Shown: positions 47,326 to 59,189, counted from the first letter of the stretch. The stretch is DNA of 64,000 nt from DATAGF01 sp963813355 (GCA_963813355.1 CAWEYS010000029.1:251233-315232), one strand, 5' to 3'. Notes: a model not told the origin generated them from the sequence alone. Numbers and translations are program-made.

Positions 47326-48704
47326 CCGTCGACCGCCTGCGCGAGATCCCGATCCTGGAGGGCTTCGACGACGAGGAGGTCGCGCGGCTCGCCGCGGCCG
47401 GGCACGAGCGCCGCCTCTCGGCGGGCGAGTACCTCTTCTACGAGGGCGAGCGCGCGACCCACTTCCACGTCGTGCTGGAGGGCCAGCTGGAGACGACCCG
47501 GGAGGTCGCCGGCGAGCAGGTCCTGATGATCAGCCACGGGCCGGGCGGCTTCCTCGGCGCGATGGCGCTGCTCACGGACACCCCCTACCGCGGGAGCACC
47601 TGCGCCGTCGCCGAGACGCTCGTGTTCGAGCTGGACGGGGAGGAACTCCGCCGGCTCGCGTTCACCCACCCCTCGCTGCTCCGCAGGTTCCTCCCCGCGA
47701 TCGAGTCGGTGAGCGGCGCGGTCAAGGGGGTCGAGCGCGACCGCGAGAAGCTGCTGGCGGTGGGCAAGCTCGCCGCCGGGCTCGCGCACGAGCTGAACAA
47801 CCCCGCCGCCGCCGCGGCCCGAGCGGCCGCGACGCTGAGCGAGTACGAGCGGCAGCGACAGGCCGCCTTCGCCGAGATCGCGGGAGCCGGTGCGCCGGCG
47901 GAGCAGCTCGCCGCTCTCGGCTCGCTGGGCGCCGAGGCCACCGAGCAGACGGCGCCGGGCGAGCGTCTCGATCCGCTCGCCCAGAGCGATCGCGAGCAGG
48001 AGCTCGGCGAGGCGCTCGCGCAGCGCGGCCTTCCGGACGCGTTCCAGATCGCGTCCGCGCTCACGGAGGCGAGGCTCGGCCGCGAGTGGGTCGATCGCGT
48101 CGCGGCGGGGGTCGGCGACGACCGCCTCGCCGCCGGCCTCCGCTTCCTCGCGGCCTGCGCCGGCACGCGCGTCGTGCTCGCGGAGCTCGAGGAGGCGACC
48201 ACGCGCATCGCCAGCCTCGTCGGCGCCGTCAGGAGCTACTCCTACCTCGACCAGGCGCCGCGCCAGACGGTCGACATCCACGAGGGGCTCGAGAGCACGC
48301 TCTCGCTGCTGGGGCACAAGCTGCGCGCCAAGCAGGTCGAGATCGTCCGCGATCTCGACCCCGGGCTGCCGGGCGTCGAGGCGTCGGGCTCCGAGCTCAA
48401 CCAGGTCTGGACGAACCTGATCGACAACGCGGCCGACGCGGTCGGCGCCGACGGCCGCATCACCCTGCGCACCCGCAGGCAGGGCGAGCGCGTGTGCGTC
48501 GAGATCGCCGACAACGGGCCCGGGATCCCCGCCGACCTGCAGGCGCGCGTCTTCGACGCCTTCTTCACCACGAAGCCCGTCGATCAGGGCACCGGCCTCG
48601 GGCTCGACATCGCCCAGCGCATCGTGGTGCGCCACCACGGCGAGCTGCGACTGCGGTCCGAACCGGGCGACACCCGCTTCCAGGTGCTGCTGCCCATCCG
48701 CTGA
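47322..48704 (+). CDS. Cyclic-nucleotide-binding-domain sensor histidine kinase
   Basis: 460 residues. An N-terminal cNMP/CRP-like sensor domain (LREIPILEGFDDEEVARLAAAGHERRLSAGEYLFYEGERATHFHVVLEGQLE, about 1-120) precedes a kinase core: H-box GLAHELNNP, N-box NLIDNAADAV, G1 DNGPGIP and G2 GTGLGLDIAQRIV. No membrane segment, so it is cytoplasmic. GTG overlaps the stop of the response regulator fusion, so the two make one two-component pair with a redox-like output. Confidence 0.88.
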   Translation: MTVDRLREIPILEGFDDEEVARLAAAGHERRLSAGEYLFYEGERATHFHVVLEGQLETTREVAGEQVLMISHGPGGFLGAMALLTDTPYRGSTCAVAETLVFELDGEELRRLAFTHPSLLRRFLPAIESVSGAVKGVERDREKLLAVGKLAAGLAHELNNPAAAAARAAATLSEYERQRQAAFAEIAGAGAPAEQLAALGSLGAEATEQTAPGERLDPLAQSDREQELGEALAQRGLPDAFQIASALTEARLGREWVDRVAAGVGDDRLAAGLRFLAACAGTRVVLAELEEATTRIASLVGAVRSYSYLDQAPRQTVDIHEGLESTLSLLGHKLRAKQVEIVRDLDPGLPGVEASGSELNQVWTNLIDNAADAVGADGRITLRTRRQGERVCVEIADNGPGIPADLQARVFDAFFTTKPVDQGTGLGLDIAQRIVVRHHGELRLRSEPGDTRFQVLLPIR

Positions 48705-48843
48705 GCGGGCCCTTGCCGTCGCCCCTCGAGTTCTTCGACGTCGTGAACGACCAGGGCCGCATGGTGGTGGCGATCCAGCAGCGCCTCTGAGGCGCCCGCG
48801 CCCGCTTGACGCGGAACCGGCCGGTGGCGGAGGGTTGCTCTGC

Positions 48844-50117
48844 GTGACTCGCCGGCCCTGGATCCCGCGGCTGCTCGCGCTCGGGGCGGTGCTGCTGCTG
48901 CTGGGCGGGGCCCAGGCGGCGAGCGCCGCGACGCCGGGCGGCAAGCAGAGCGCGCAGGCCCCGGCCATCGCGGCCGCCGTGCGGGACGCGATGGCGAAGG
49001 ACCACCTCCGCGCCGTCATCGTCAAGGTCACCCGGGGGAACAAGGTCCTGTTCCGGCGGGCGTTCGGCACGTCGATGAACAACGTGCCGGCGACGGCCGA
49101 CATGAACTTCCGCAACGGCGCCGTCGCCTTCGCCTACCTGGGCACGCTCCTGATGCGCTTCGTGGACGAGGGGGTGGTCCGGCTCGACGACACGGTCAAC
49201 CGCTGGATGCCGACCCTGCCCGAGGCCGACACGGTCACGCTGAAGATGCTGGCCAACCAGACGACGGGGTACCCCGACTTCGAGACCGATCCGGCCTGGA
49301 ACGCGGCCTGGAACGCCGACCCGTTCCACGTCTTCAGACGTTCCGCGAGCGGCTCGACTACGCCTTCTCGCGGCCCCTGCAGTTCGCCCCCGGGACGAAC
49401 TGGAGCTACGCGCACACCAACTTCATGATCCTCGGCAACATCCTCGCCAAGATCGGCGGGAAGCCGCTCGCGACGCTGCTGCGCCAGAAGGTGCTCGACC
49501 CGATGGGCCTCGACCACACCGTGGCGACGACGACGTCCAAGATCCCGCCGCCGGTGCTCCACTCCTTCAGCTCCGAGCGCCGCGTGCTGCTCGGGATCCC
49601 GCCGTCGACCTTCTTCTACGAGGAGGCGACGTTCTGGAACCCGCAGTGGGGCACCCCGATCGGGGCGAACCAGACCACGACCATCGACGACATGATCACG
49701 ACGGCGGTCAAGGTCGGCACCGGCGCCCTGCTCTCGAGGAAGAGCTACCGGGCCATGACCGGCCCCAACCTGCTGGGCTTCGGCCAGCCGCTGCCCGTCT
49801 GCGAGCCCTCCTGCTTCACCCAGATCCCCATCTACAACTACGGCCTCGGGGTCGTGCGCTCCGGGTCGTGGATCCTGCAGGACCCGCTCTACTCCGGCTA
49901 CAGCGCGACGGAGGCGTACCTGCCCTCCGAGAAGGTCGCCATCGCGGCGGTCGTGACCTACCAGCCCAGCGCCTTCGACTCGCAGGGCAACTACCCGGCC
50001 CCCAACTCCAGCGACGCCCTCTTCCAGTCGATCGGGGCCATCGTGGCGCCGAAGGATCCGCCTCCGACGCTGCCCCACCCCGGGCCGACTCGCCCTCGTC
50101 ACGGCGGCCGAGGCTGA
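48844..50117 (+). CDS. Secreted beta-lactamase-family protein lacking the SxxK motif (one frameshift)
   Basis: Signal peptide (about 1-28), then the class C beta-lactamase/serine hydrolase fold. The usual catalytic S-x-x-K position reads A-V-A-F (93-96 in NGAVAFAYLG), and the second motif is YAH rather than YSN. Context residues LMRFVDEGVVRLDDTVNRWMP and LANQTTGYPDF are normal, so the loss is not a local frameshift. A separate break near 49335 (one missing C) separates the two halves; reading through gives QTFRERLDYAFSRPLQFAPGTNWSYAHTNFMILGN. Probably a non-catalytic binding protein. Confidence 0.75.
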
Positions 50118-50150
50118 ATCGCCTGAGCGCTCGGGGCGGGGCGGACGCGG

Positions 50151-50606
50151 CTAGGGCGCGGACTCGGCCGGCGGCTCGGCGGGCTGTTCGGCGACGGTAA
50201 CGCCGGTCGCGCCCGCCATCCGCCACGTGGCGTTGAGCGACGACTGCAGGTACGGGTGGTTGGTCGCCCAGATGAAGCCGAGCAGCACGCCGAGGAACAG
50301 CGACGGGACCTCGCTCGGCCCGTCAGCCGCCATCAGCCGCACCGCCTGAGCCCGCTGCGTGGTCGTCACCCAGGTCCAGATGGCGGGCACGACGATGATC
50401 CCGCCGGGGAAGAGCGCGAGGAGGCTGAGCGCCGGGTCGTTGCCCAGCGGCGCGCCCGCCTCCTGGGAGTAGTCGCGCATCTCCCGGTTGATCTTGTACC
50501 AGTGGACCAGCCCGTAGATCCCAAGGGTCACGACGATCAGGAGCCAGACCCCCAGGGGGCTGCGCTCCTTCACGTGGGCCGATCCGATCTGCAGTTCCTC
50601 CGCCAT
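50151..50606 (-). CDS. DUF4234 membrane protein
   Basis: 151 residues. SPLGVWLLIVVTLGIYGLVHWYKINREMRDYS is the DUF4234 signature; two further helices follow, with an acidic Pro-rich tail. Function unknown. It converges with the serine hydrolase gene. Confidence 0.75.
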   Translation of the reverse strand: MAEELQIGSAHVKERSPLGVWLLIVVTLGIYGLVHWYKINREMRDYSQEAGAPLGNDPALSLLALFPGGIIVVPAIWTWVTTTQRAQAVRLMAADGPSEVPSLFLGVLLGFIWATNHPYLQSSLNATWRMAGATGVTVAEQPAEPPAESAP

Positions 50607-50732
50607 TGCAGCCCCGTTTCATCGAGGTCGGGCCGGGCCGACCCTATCCCGCTCCGCGCGGCTCACGCCAGAGGCGATCCGCCGAAGCGGGGCGCCTCAG
50701 CGCCCGCCCGGCGCAACGCCGACGGTTCGAAG

Positions 50733-51030
50733 CTACTTTCTGGCTACCAGCGTGATGCTGACGACGCCGTACTTGTCGCACGCCTCGAGGGCGTGCGCGG
50801 TGAGGAACTCGTACTCGTTCTCCCGCACCTCCTCGACGTGGAGGCCGGTGTCCTCGATCGCCCCCAGGTAGCTGTCGCGGGGGATCGCGCCACCGATGCA
50901 GGCGGCCCAGAGGTCGGTCTTGCGACGCGTGCGCTCGACCAGCGGCCGCCCGCTGACGATGTCGGCCACGGCGAGCCGGCCCCCTGGCCTGGGCAGGCGC
51001 GCCGCCTCGGCGAAGACCCGCGCCGGCGGC
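50733..51030 (-). pseudogene. 3' remnant of an ArsM-like (arsenite) methyltransferase
   Basis: Only the last ~97 residues remain: VFAEAARLPRPGGRLAVADIVSG, DLWAACIGGAIPRDSYLGAIEDTGL, ending EACDKYGVVSITLVARK. This matches the C-terminal part of UbiE/ArsM-type methyltransferases. The SAM-binding half is absent and replaced upstream by an MFS fragment. The region 50607-50732 downstream holds nothing recognisable. Confidence 0.65.
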
Positions 51031-51034
51031 GCTC

Positions 51035-51323
51035 GTGATCTGGCTCGCGTACTGGCGGGTACTCCTGCGCGGTGTCCTCGGCGCCGGCGAACGACTTGGT
51101 GAGCTGGTCCTGGACGCTGTCGGTGATCTGCTTCTCGTTCGGCGCCGAGGCGATCGTCGCCCCCGCCGTGGCGGCATAGCCGGCGGTGAGCAGCGCGCCG
51201 AAGATCGACTGGACGATCGCGCCGCCCAGGTCGCGCTGCAGGTCGGCCGTCCCCGAGGCCATGCCGGCCCGCCTCACCGGGACGGATGGCCGCCGCCAGC
51301 TCGTCCTGTGAGAGGGTGCTCAT
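51035..51323 (-). pseudogene. Fragment of an MFS transporter C-terminus behind a foreign start
   Basis: RRAGMASGTADLQRDLGGAIVQSIFGALLTAGYAA and the following soluble loop ending QYASQITSAA look like the last third of a DHA2-type MFS exporter. An ATG with AGGAGC (51323) and 15 unrelated residues (MSTLSQDELAAAIRP) precede it, then the frame passes into the ArsM remnant. Probably produced by one or more deletions joining three genes. Confidence 0.6.
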
Positions 51324-51383
51324 TGCTCCTTGGATCGGTTGATGGGCGACGGCGGCGGCTGTCCGGAACCAAGGGAGGGTCCG

Positions 51384-51560
51384 ATGGAAGACGCAGCGCT
51401 CGAGCGCCGGATGGCCGCGGACGGCTGGACCTGGGATGGCGTGGGCCCGGACGACATCGAGGGCCGGTTCGTCAAGCCCGGCCACCCCTCGCTGACCATC
51501 GAGGACGCGTGGGACTACCTGCAGGGGAGGAAGGACCCCGAAGACGAGCTGCCCGGCTGA
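51384..51560 (+). CDS. Small hypothetical protein
   Basis: 58 acidic residues with Trp-rich middle (DGWTWDGVGPDDIE). The ATG has AAGGGAGGG upstream, so it is likely translated. No family recognised. It lies between gene remnants. Confidence 0.45.
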   Translation: MEDAALERRMAADGWTWDGVGPDDIEGRFVKPGHPSLTIEDAWDYLQGRKDPEDELPG

Positions 51561-51582
51561 GACGCGGGACGGAGGCTGAACG

Positions 51583-51795
51583 GTGGCAGCAGGCGACGGC
51601 GCTCACAGGTTCGATCACGTCGTGTCGGTGATGTTCGAGAACCGGTCCTTCGACAACCTGCTGGGCTACCTGTACGAGCCGGGAGAGGTCGCCGCCTTCG
51701 AGGGCGTGGCAGGCCGCGACCTGTCGAACCCGATCCCGAGCTACGCGCCGGGCGCCGAGCGTGGCACCGTGCCGGTGCACGTGGCGACCTCGAGC
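51583..51795 (+). pseudogene. 5' fragment of a phosphoesterase/phospholipase C-family gene
   Basis: GTG with GGAGG upstream, then FDHVVSVMFENRSFDNLLGYLYEPGEV, the N-terminal metal-binding strand of the PF04185 phosphoesterase family. Homology ends after about 70 residues (GTVPVHVATS). The sequence from 51796 to 51963 encodes a different piece (ELARLDSILAAHRGES in another frame) that I do not recognise. Full-length members have several hundred residues, so this is a truncated remnant. Confidence 0.65.
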
Positions 51796-51963
51796 TTGCC
51801 CGCCTCGATTCGATCCTCGCGGCGCACCGGGGCGAATCCGTCGATCTCGACCGTGCCATGGTCGCCGAGGTCAAGGCATCGGCGGCCCGGGGCTCGCGGC
51901 GGGAGCCGGCCCGTAACTCGAGCCGCGCCCGGCGCGTCCGGACATCGGCCGGTTTCGAAGGCC

Positions 51964-53365
51964 CTACAACAAGGGGCCGGACGGCGAGCCGGGCTTGCGG
52001 TGCCGTTGCGCCAGCGCCATGAGCAGACCCGAGCCTGAGACGGCGAGGTAGGCAGTGATCACGGCGATCGTGACGGGTGCGATCTGCAGGGCGCCGATTT
52101 GGGTCGTGATGACGCCGAGCAGGATCAGCGAGAAGGGGGCGGCGACGAGCGATCCCGGGAGGGCGGCGAACATCGCTGTGAACGCGAGGCCCTCAGGGAG
52201 CCCCGGGATCAGCACGTGGGCGGCCACGCCCGCCGTGCCGCCGATGAACAGCATCACGAGGAACGGCCCACCGATGAAGCCGGTGGCCTCACAGACCGCG
52301 AACACGAGGATCTTCGCGAACACGACCGCGATCAACAGGCCGGCGCCGAGCGCCGCCCCGTCGTCGATCACGGTCGTGAGCTGATCGGTTCCGGTGAACA
52401 GCGTCAACGGCAGCGCCACGCCGACCAGCCCGAACGCGACTCCCCCGATCGTCGAGCGAAGGATCGTCCGATTGCCGAGACGGGCGGCGAGCCGCGTGAC
52501 GACCGCGATCGCGACCGCCGTGATCAGCGCGAGCGCCCCGGCGGCCAGGCCCAGGGGAATGGCCGCCAGCAGCTGCCAGTCCTCGTACTCGAACGACGGC
52601 AGCTGCGTAGATCCCGACGAACGTCGACCCCGCGATCGGGAAGTACACCGCGAACGCGACCGACGAGGCCACCAGACCCCCGACCATCGTCACCAAGAAG
52701 CGAGCGGCCCTCGGACGCGCAAGCTCGAGCACGAGAATCGTCGCCAAGATCGGAGACGACAACAGGCCACCGTACGCTGCGGACATTCCGGTGAGCGTGT
52801 TCGTCGCTCGCATGTCCTCGCTGAGCTTCTTCCGCTCCGAGACCCAGGTTCCCAGCCCGCCCCCCATCAGCCCCAGCCCCCCCTCCGGTCCGAGGCTCGC
52901 ACCGCCGGCCAGCGACACCACCGAGACGGCGACCGCCTGTAGGACCGTCGAGGGCTCGACACGCTCGTCCTTCAGCTCCTGGACGGTGCCGGGCATCTTC
53001 ACCGGGAGCCGGAACAGCCGCCGAAGCACGCCGACGAGCACCCCGGCCCCCGCGGTCACCGCCACCCACCACAGGCTCCCGTCCAACCAGCCGGGGTTCT
53101 TCGGAAGCGTGAACCAGAGGTCGGTCCCGACCTCGACCAACCCCAGGAACGCCAAGGCGGCGAACGCGAGCACGACCCCGAACAACGCCGCATACCCCAT
53201 CAGCCGCCAGAACCCCGGCGACCGCGCCACCGCGACGACGTCAGAACCCGGCTGCGACCCCTGGCCGGATCCGGACGCGAGCGTGCTCACGAGCGAGCGT
53301 CTCCGGGCGATCGGCGACGCCACCACCGGGACCCGCCGAGAGAAAAGTCCTGTCAGCTGCGGCAT
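51964..53365 (-). CDS. ClC-family chloride channel or transporter (one frameshift)
   Basis: About 467 residues with 10 or more membrane segments. SLGPEGGLGLMGGGLGTWVSER corresponds to the ClC GxEGP region, and NTLTGMSAAYGGLLSSPILATILVLEL to helix G/H. The frame changes near 52612 (GGG for GG), then continues QLPSFEYEDWQLLAAIPLGL, GTDQLTTVIDDG, CEATGFIGGPFLVMLFIGG. The start is set at the ATG before PQLTGLFSR; upstream codons look non-coding. Substrate ion inferred from family only. Confidence 0.78.
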
Positions 53366-53497
53366 CAGCGAGACCCTCGTCGTCGTCAGCGCAGTCTGCT
53401 CCACGGCGGCGATCCTACTGCCGGCGGGCCCGTCGTCCCCGCACGCCCCGGATCTCAATGCGTTGCGGCCGACGGACCTGAGGCAAGCCAGAGGGCG

Positions 53498-53935
53498 CTA
53501 CCGGAGCTCCCGCAGCGCGGCCTCGATCCGCTCGAGGCGCTCGTCGATTCGCGTCAGTTGCTCGGCCGAGGGATCGCCACTACCGGCCTGAGCCTGCCGG
53601 CCCGCCCGAGCGACGAACGCGCTGGTGATCAGCGCCGTGATCACCGTGATGAACCCCAGCCCCAGGAGCATCACCAGCGCCGCCAGGAGCCGGCCGGCCG
53701 TGTTCTCGGGAACGACGTCGCCGTAGCCGACCGTCGTCACCGTCTGGACGGCCCACCAGAGGCCGCCGCCGAGCGACGGGAAGTTCTCGTGGTCGACGAC
53801 CGTCATCAGCAGCCCGGTCCCGACGGTCATCACCGTGGTCACGGTGGCGATGACGGTCGCGGCGGCCCGGGGCGTCGTGGCCCGAGCGACCCATTTGCCG
53901 ATCTGACGCTCGAGCCTCGACTCTTCGCCCATCAC
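53498..53935 (-). CDS. Two-helix potassium channel
   Basis: 145 residues. TM1 (24-46), pore helix and filter TTVGYGD (67-73), TM2 (about 83-109), then a short coiled coil (EQLTRIDERLERIEAALREL). The filter is canonical for K+ channels; no RCK domain. Lies beside the ClC gene on the same strand, suggesting an ion homeostasis pair. Confidence 0.88.
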   Translation of the reverse strand: MMGEESRLERQIGKWVARATTPRAAATVIATVTTVMTVGTGLLMTVVDHENFPSLGGGLWWAVQTVTTVGYGDVVPENTAGRLLAALVMLLGLGFITVITALITSAFVARAGRQAQAGSGDPSAEQLTRIDERLERIEAALRELR

Positions 53936-54048
53936 GTCGAGGTTCGCGCCCGCAGCGGCCAGTCCTACCGCCCGGCCAGCGGACGGCCTCGGGCGGTTGC
54001 TCCCTTTGTACGGGTCGCTCGACTACGCGGCCTGTATCCGTTCGGGCC

Positions 54049-54288
54049 CTACGTCTCGCCGCCGCCCCGCTGGGCGTCCAGGATCTCCTCGGCGCTCGGG
54101 TAGTCGACGCCCCGCCGGTCGAGGACGTCCTCGATGTCGGACGCGAGCCCGAAGGTCGCCCCGGACGCCGCGCCGCCGTGCCGATCGTGCGCGTCCAGAA
54201 CCAGCCGCTCGCGCTCCCGCAGCAGCCGCTCGTCCGGAAGCCGCTCGAGGTCCGTGTCCTCGGTGATCCTTCGCCGGAAGAGCCCCAT
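54049..54288 (-). CDS. Small hypothetical protein
   Basis: 79 residues, charged (DTDLERLPDERLLRERERLVLDAHDRHGG), helical. No family recognised. ATG at 54288 preferred over an upstream start that adds an Arg-rich extension. Confidence 0.4.
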   Translation of the reverse strand: MGLFRRRITEDTDLERLPDERLLRERERLVLDAHDRHGGAASGATFGLASDIEDVLDRRGVDYPSAEEILDAQRGGGET

Positions 54289-54348
54289 CGGCGCGAGTCT
54301 GCGGCGTCGGAGCGGCGCGCGCAAGCTCGATGCACGACGGGCGTGCGG

Positions 54349-55604
54349 CTACTCGTCGCTGACGGTGATCCGGCCGACGCGCTGGTGGGTCAACGTGGAG
54401 CCGGCCCAGTCGACGACCGCCTTCGCGCGGTCCTCGTTCGTCGGCAGCAGCGCCAGGTGCACCGCTCCCCAGGCCGCCTGCGCCTTCCTGCCGGTCATCG
54501 TGCGCCCGCCGAGCATCTGCACGACCGCGGCGCCGCGCCCGATCATCGCCATCGTGCCCTTGTCGCGGTACCGGAAGGGCTTGGTCTCCTTGCCGGCGAT
54601 CCGGCGGGCGATCGACCTCTCCGGCGTGCTCCCCGGACTGGAGCGCCACCGAGCCGAGCTGGGGCAGGACCTGCCCGGTCTTCGCGTCCGTGATCGCGGC
54701 GATGTCGCCGAGCGCGTAGACCTCGGGGTGGTCGGGGAGCGCGAGGTCCGGCCCGACGGCGATGCGGTTCCCGCGCTGGAGCTCGAGCCCGAGCGACCGG
54801 ACGAGCTCGTTGCCCTGCAGGCCGGCGCCCCAGACCAGGGTGTGCGCCTTGAGCTCGTCTCCGGACTTGAGGTTGACCCGCGTCGGCGAGACCGACGAGA
54901 CCAGCTCGCCGGTCATGACCTCGACCGTGCGCTCGGTCAGGGCCTTCGCCGCGTACTTGCGCAGCCGCGGCTTGAACATCGAGAACAGCTCCGGCCCGGC
55001 CTCGACCAGGATCACGCGCGCCTTCTCCTGCGGGAGCGCCGGATAGTCGCGGGCGAACACCGCCCGGTAGAGCTCGGCGACCGCCCCGGCGGTCTCCACG
55101 CCGGTCGGTCCCCCGCCGACGATGACGACGTTGAGCACGCCGTCGTCCACCAGACCCGGGTCGCGGTCGGCGGCCTCCCACCGCTCGAGCAGGTGATCCT
55201 TCAGGCGCCGCGCGTGGGGCAGCGTGTACATCGGGAACGCGTGCTCGGCCGCGCCGCCGGTCCCGAAGAAGTTGACCTCTGCGCCGAGGCCGAGGACGAG
55301 GAAGTCGTAGGCCAGCGGCTCGAGCTCGGCGAACCGAACCTCTCGCGCGTCGAGGTCGATGCCGATCACGGTGGCCTTGTGGATGGTCGTGTTCGTCCTG
55401 CCGCTCGAGCAGGTCGCGGAGGGAGTGGCCGACGGCCGTCGTCTCGAGCAGGCCGGTCGCGAGCTGGTACAGCAGCGGCTGGAAGGTGTGGTAGTCGTGC
55501 CGGTCGACGAGCACGACCTCGGCGTCGGCCTTCCGCAGCTTCTGGGCGGCGCCGACCCCGGCGAACCCTCCGCCGAGGATCAGGACGCGTGGACGCTCGC
55601 TCAT
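54349..55604 (-). CDS. ndh: Type II NADH dehydrogenase (two frameshifts)
   Basis: Single-subunit FAD enzyme passing electrons from NADH to quinone at the inner membrane. FAD loop RVLILGGGFAGVGAAQKL, DRHDYHTFQPLLYQLATGLL, NAD loop NVVIVGGGPTGVETAGAVAEL, and ALGDIAAITDAKTGQVLPQLGSVALQSGEHA. Breaks near 55395 and 54625 (GG for G) each move the frame. The end, after repair, is FRYRDKGTMAMIGRGAAVVQ...TNEDRAKAVVDWAGSTLTHQR. About 418 residues. Its ATG lies in the stop of a 39-codon frame. Confidence 0.88.
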
Positions 55605-55720
55605 GTCATTCCCCCCAGTCGCTCGAGCAGGAGGATCCTCTTCCCGGAGGGCGCCAGGTGCCGGGCGAGCGTTCCGCCGCCGGCGCCGGTGCCGACGATG
55701 ATCACGTCATAGGCGTCCAT
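55601..55720 (-). pseudogene. 39-codon GMC-oxidoreductase N-terminus, overlapping ndh
   Basis: The translated frame MDAYDVIIVGTGAGGGTLARH then LAPSGKRILLLER is the FAD-binding start of a GMC-type oxidoreductase, ending five residues later. It has an AGGTGG ribosome-binding-like site and its stop overlaps the ndh ATG (ATGACATGA). Most likely the 5' remnant of a deleted gene, now perhaps serving as a translated leader for ndh. Confidence 0.65.
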
Positions 55721-55760
55721 GGTCCACCTCCGTGGGCCGTCGTCCGGCGGCCGGCCGCGT

Positions 55761-57646
<1,886 letters not shown>

Positions 57647-57650
<4 letters not shown>

Positions 57651-59093
57651 GTCGCGATCCACGGCTCGTGCCAGCGCCCGATGCCGGCGAGCAGCTCGTC
57701 GGCCGCCTTGGGGCCCCACGATCCCGGCGCATAGGGGTGCACGGGCGGGGGCGCGTCGAGCAGCGGCTGCATCACCCGCCAGGTCTCCTCGACCCCGTCC
57801 TGACGGGTGAAGCGCAGGCTGTGGCCGACCAGCGCGGCGTGCAGCAGCACCTCGTAGGGCGTCGGCCCCTCGCCGCCCTCGGCGGCGAACTCCATGTCCA
57901 GCTCGATCGTGCCGGCTCCGTCCGCGCGGTGGGCCTCGAGCTCGAGCCGGATCCCGGTCGACGGGTCGAGCTTGACGACGAGCTGGTTCGGCTCGACCTC
58001 GTCGAAGCCGGGGAACCCGAGTCGCGGCGGGTGCTTGAAGACGAGCCGGAGCTCCGTCTGGGTCACCGGCAGGCGCTTGCCGGTGCGGATGAAGAACGGC
58101 ACGCCCGACCAGCGCCAGTTCTCGATCTCCAGCCGCAGCGCGGCGAAGGTCTCCGTCGTCGAGTCGGGCGCGACGCCGGCGATCGAGCGGTAGCCCTCGT
58201 ACTGCCCCCGCACGTAGTGCGCCGGGTCGGCCTCCTTGACCGCGCGGAAGAGCGCGAGCTGGGCGGCCTTGATCGTCTGCGGGTCGCCGCGCGCCGGCGC
58301 CTCCATCGCGCACAGGGAGACGACCTGCATGAGGTGGTTGACGACGACGTCGCGCAGCGCCCCGACCGGATCGTAGAAGTGACCGCGGTCCTCGACGCCG
58401 AAGTCCTCCGCCATCGTGATCTGGACGTATGCGAGGTGGTCGCGGCTCCAGATCGGCTCGAGCATCGCGTTCGCGAACCGCAGCCGGACGATCTCCTCGG
58501 TGCCCATCTTCCCCAGGTAGTGGTCGATCCTGAAGATCTGCGCCTCGTCGATGTAGCGGTGCATCTCGGCGGCGAGCGCCCGCGCGGACGCGAGGTCGTG
58601 GCCGAACGGCTTCTCGACGACGACGCGGGCCGACCTCGTCAGCCCCGCCTCCGCCAGCCCCTGCACGACCCGGCCGAACAGGAACGGCGGGATCTCGAGG
58701 TAGAAGACCGGCAGCTTCGCGTCCCCGAGCGCGTCGGCGACCCGCTCGTAGGTGGCGTCGTCGTCGAAGTTCCCCGAGACGTAGGAGAGGCGCGCCGCGA
58801 AGCGCCGCGAAGACGTCCTCGTCGAGCTGCTCGCCGGTGCCGACGATCGACTCGCGCGCGCGCTCGACGAGTTGGTTGACCGTCCAGTCGTCGGCCGCCA
58901 CGCCGAGGATGGGGCAATCGAGCAGGCCGCGGCGCTCGAGCCGGTAGAGCGAGCGGAAGGTCATCACCTTCGCCAGGTCGCCCGTGATCCCGAATATCGC
59001 GAGCCGGTCCGCAGGCTGGCCTTCGCGTGGCAAGGACCGAGCCTCCGGGGCGGTGGTGGTGGACGCGTCAGTGGCCACTCGTTCCCCCTTCAT
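57647..59093 (-). CDS. zwf: Glucose-6-phosphate dehydrogenase (paralogue 2, one frameshift)
   Basis: About 482 residues, highly similar to the copy at 25277-26695. It has IFGITGDLAKVMT, EKPFGHDLASA and RIDHYLGKM (same Met as paralogue 1), and GHFYDPVGALRDVVVNHLMQ. The frame breaks near 58804 (GG for G), after which it reads ARLSYVSGNFDDDATYERVADALGDAKLPVFYLEIP. Coupled to the GH15 gene, which could supply its glucose. Confidence 0.87.
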
Positions 59094-59189
59094 CGCGTCG
59101 CAGCCCGGCCCCGTCGCTCACGCGGTCGGCGATGAGTCGGCGGTGACAGGGCGCTCTGCACGTTGGGCTCGCCGGACTGATGCGAATCC

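Noticed and set aside
48713..48790. 25-codon frame (LPSPLEFFDVVNDQGRMVVAIQQRL) after the histidine kinase
   Set aside because: TTG start, no ribosome-binding site and no recognised family; could be the remnant of a small gene but not supported.
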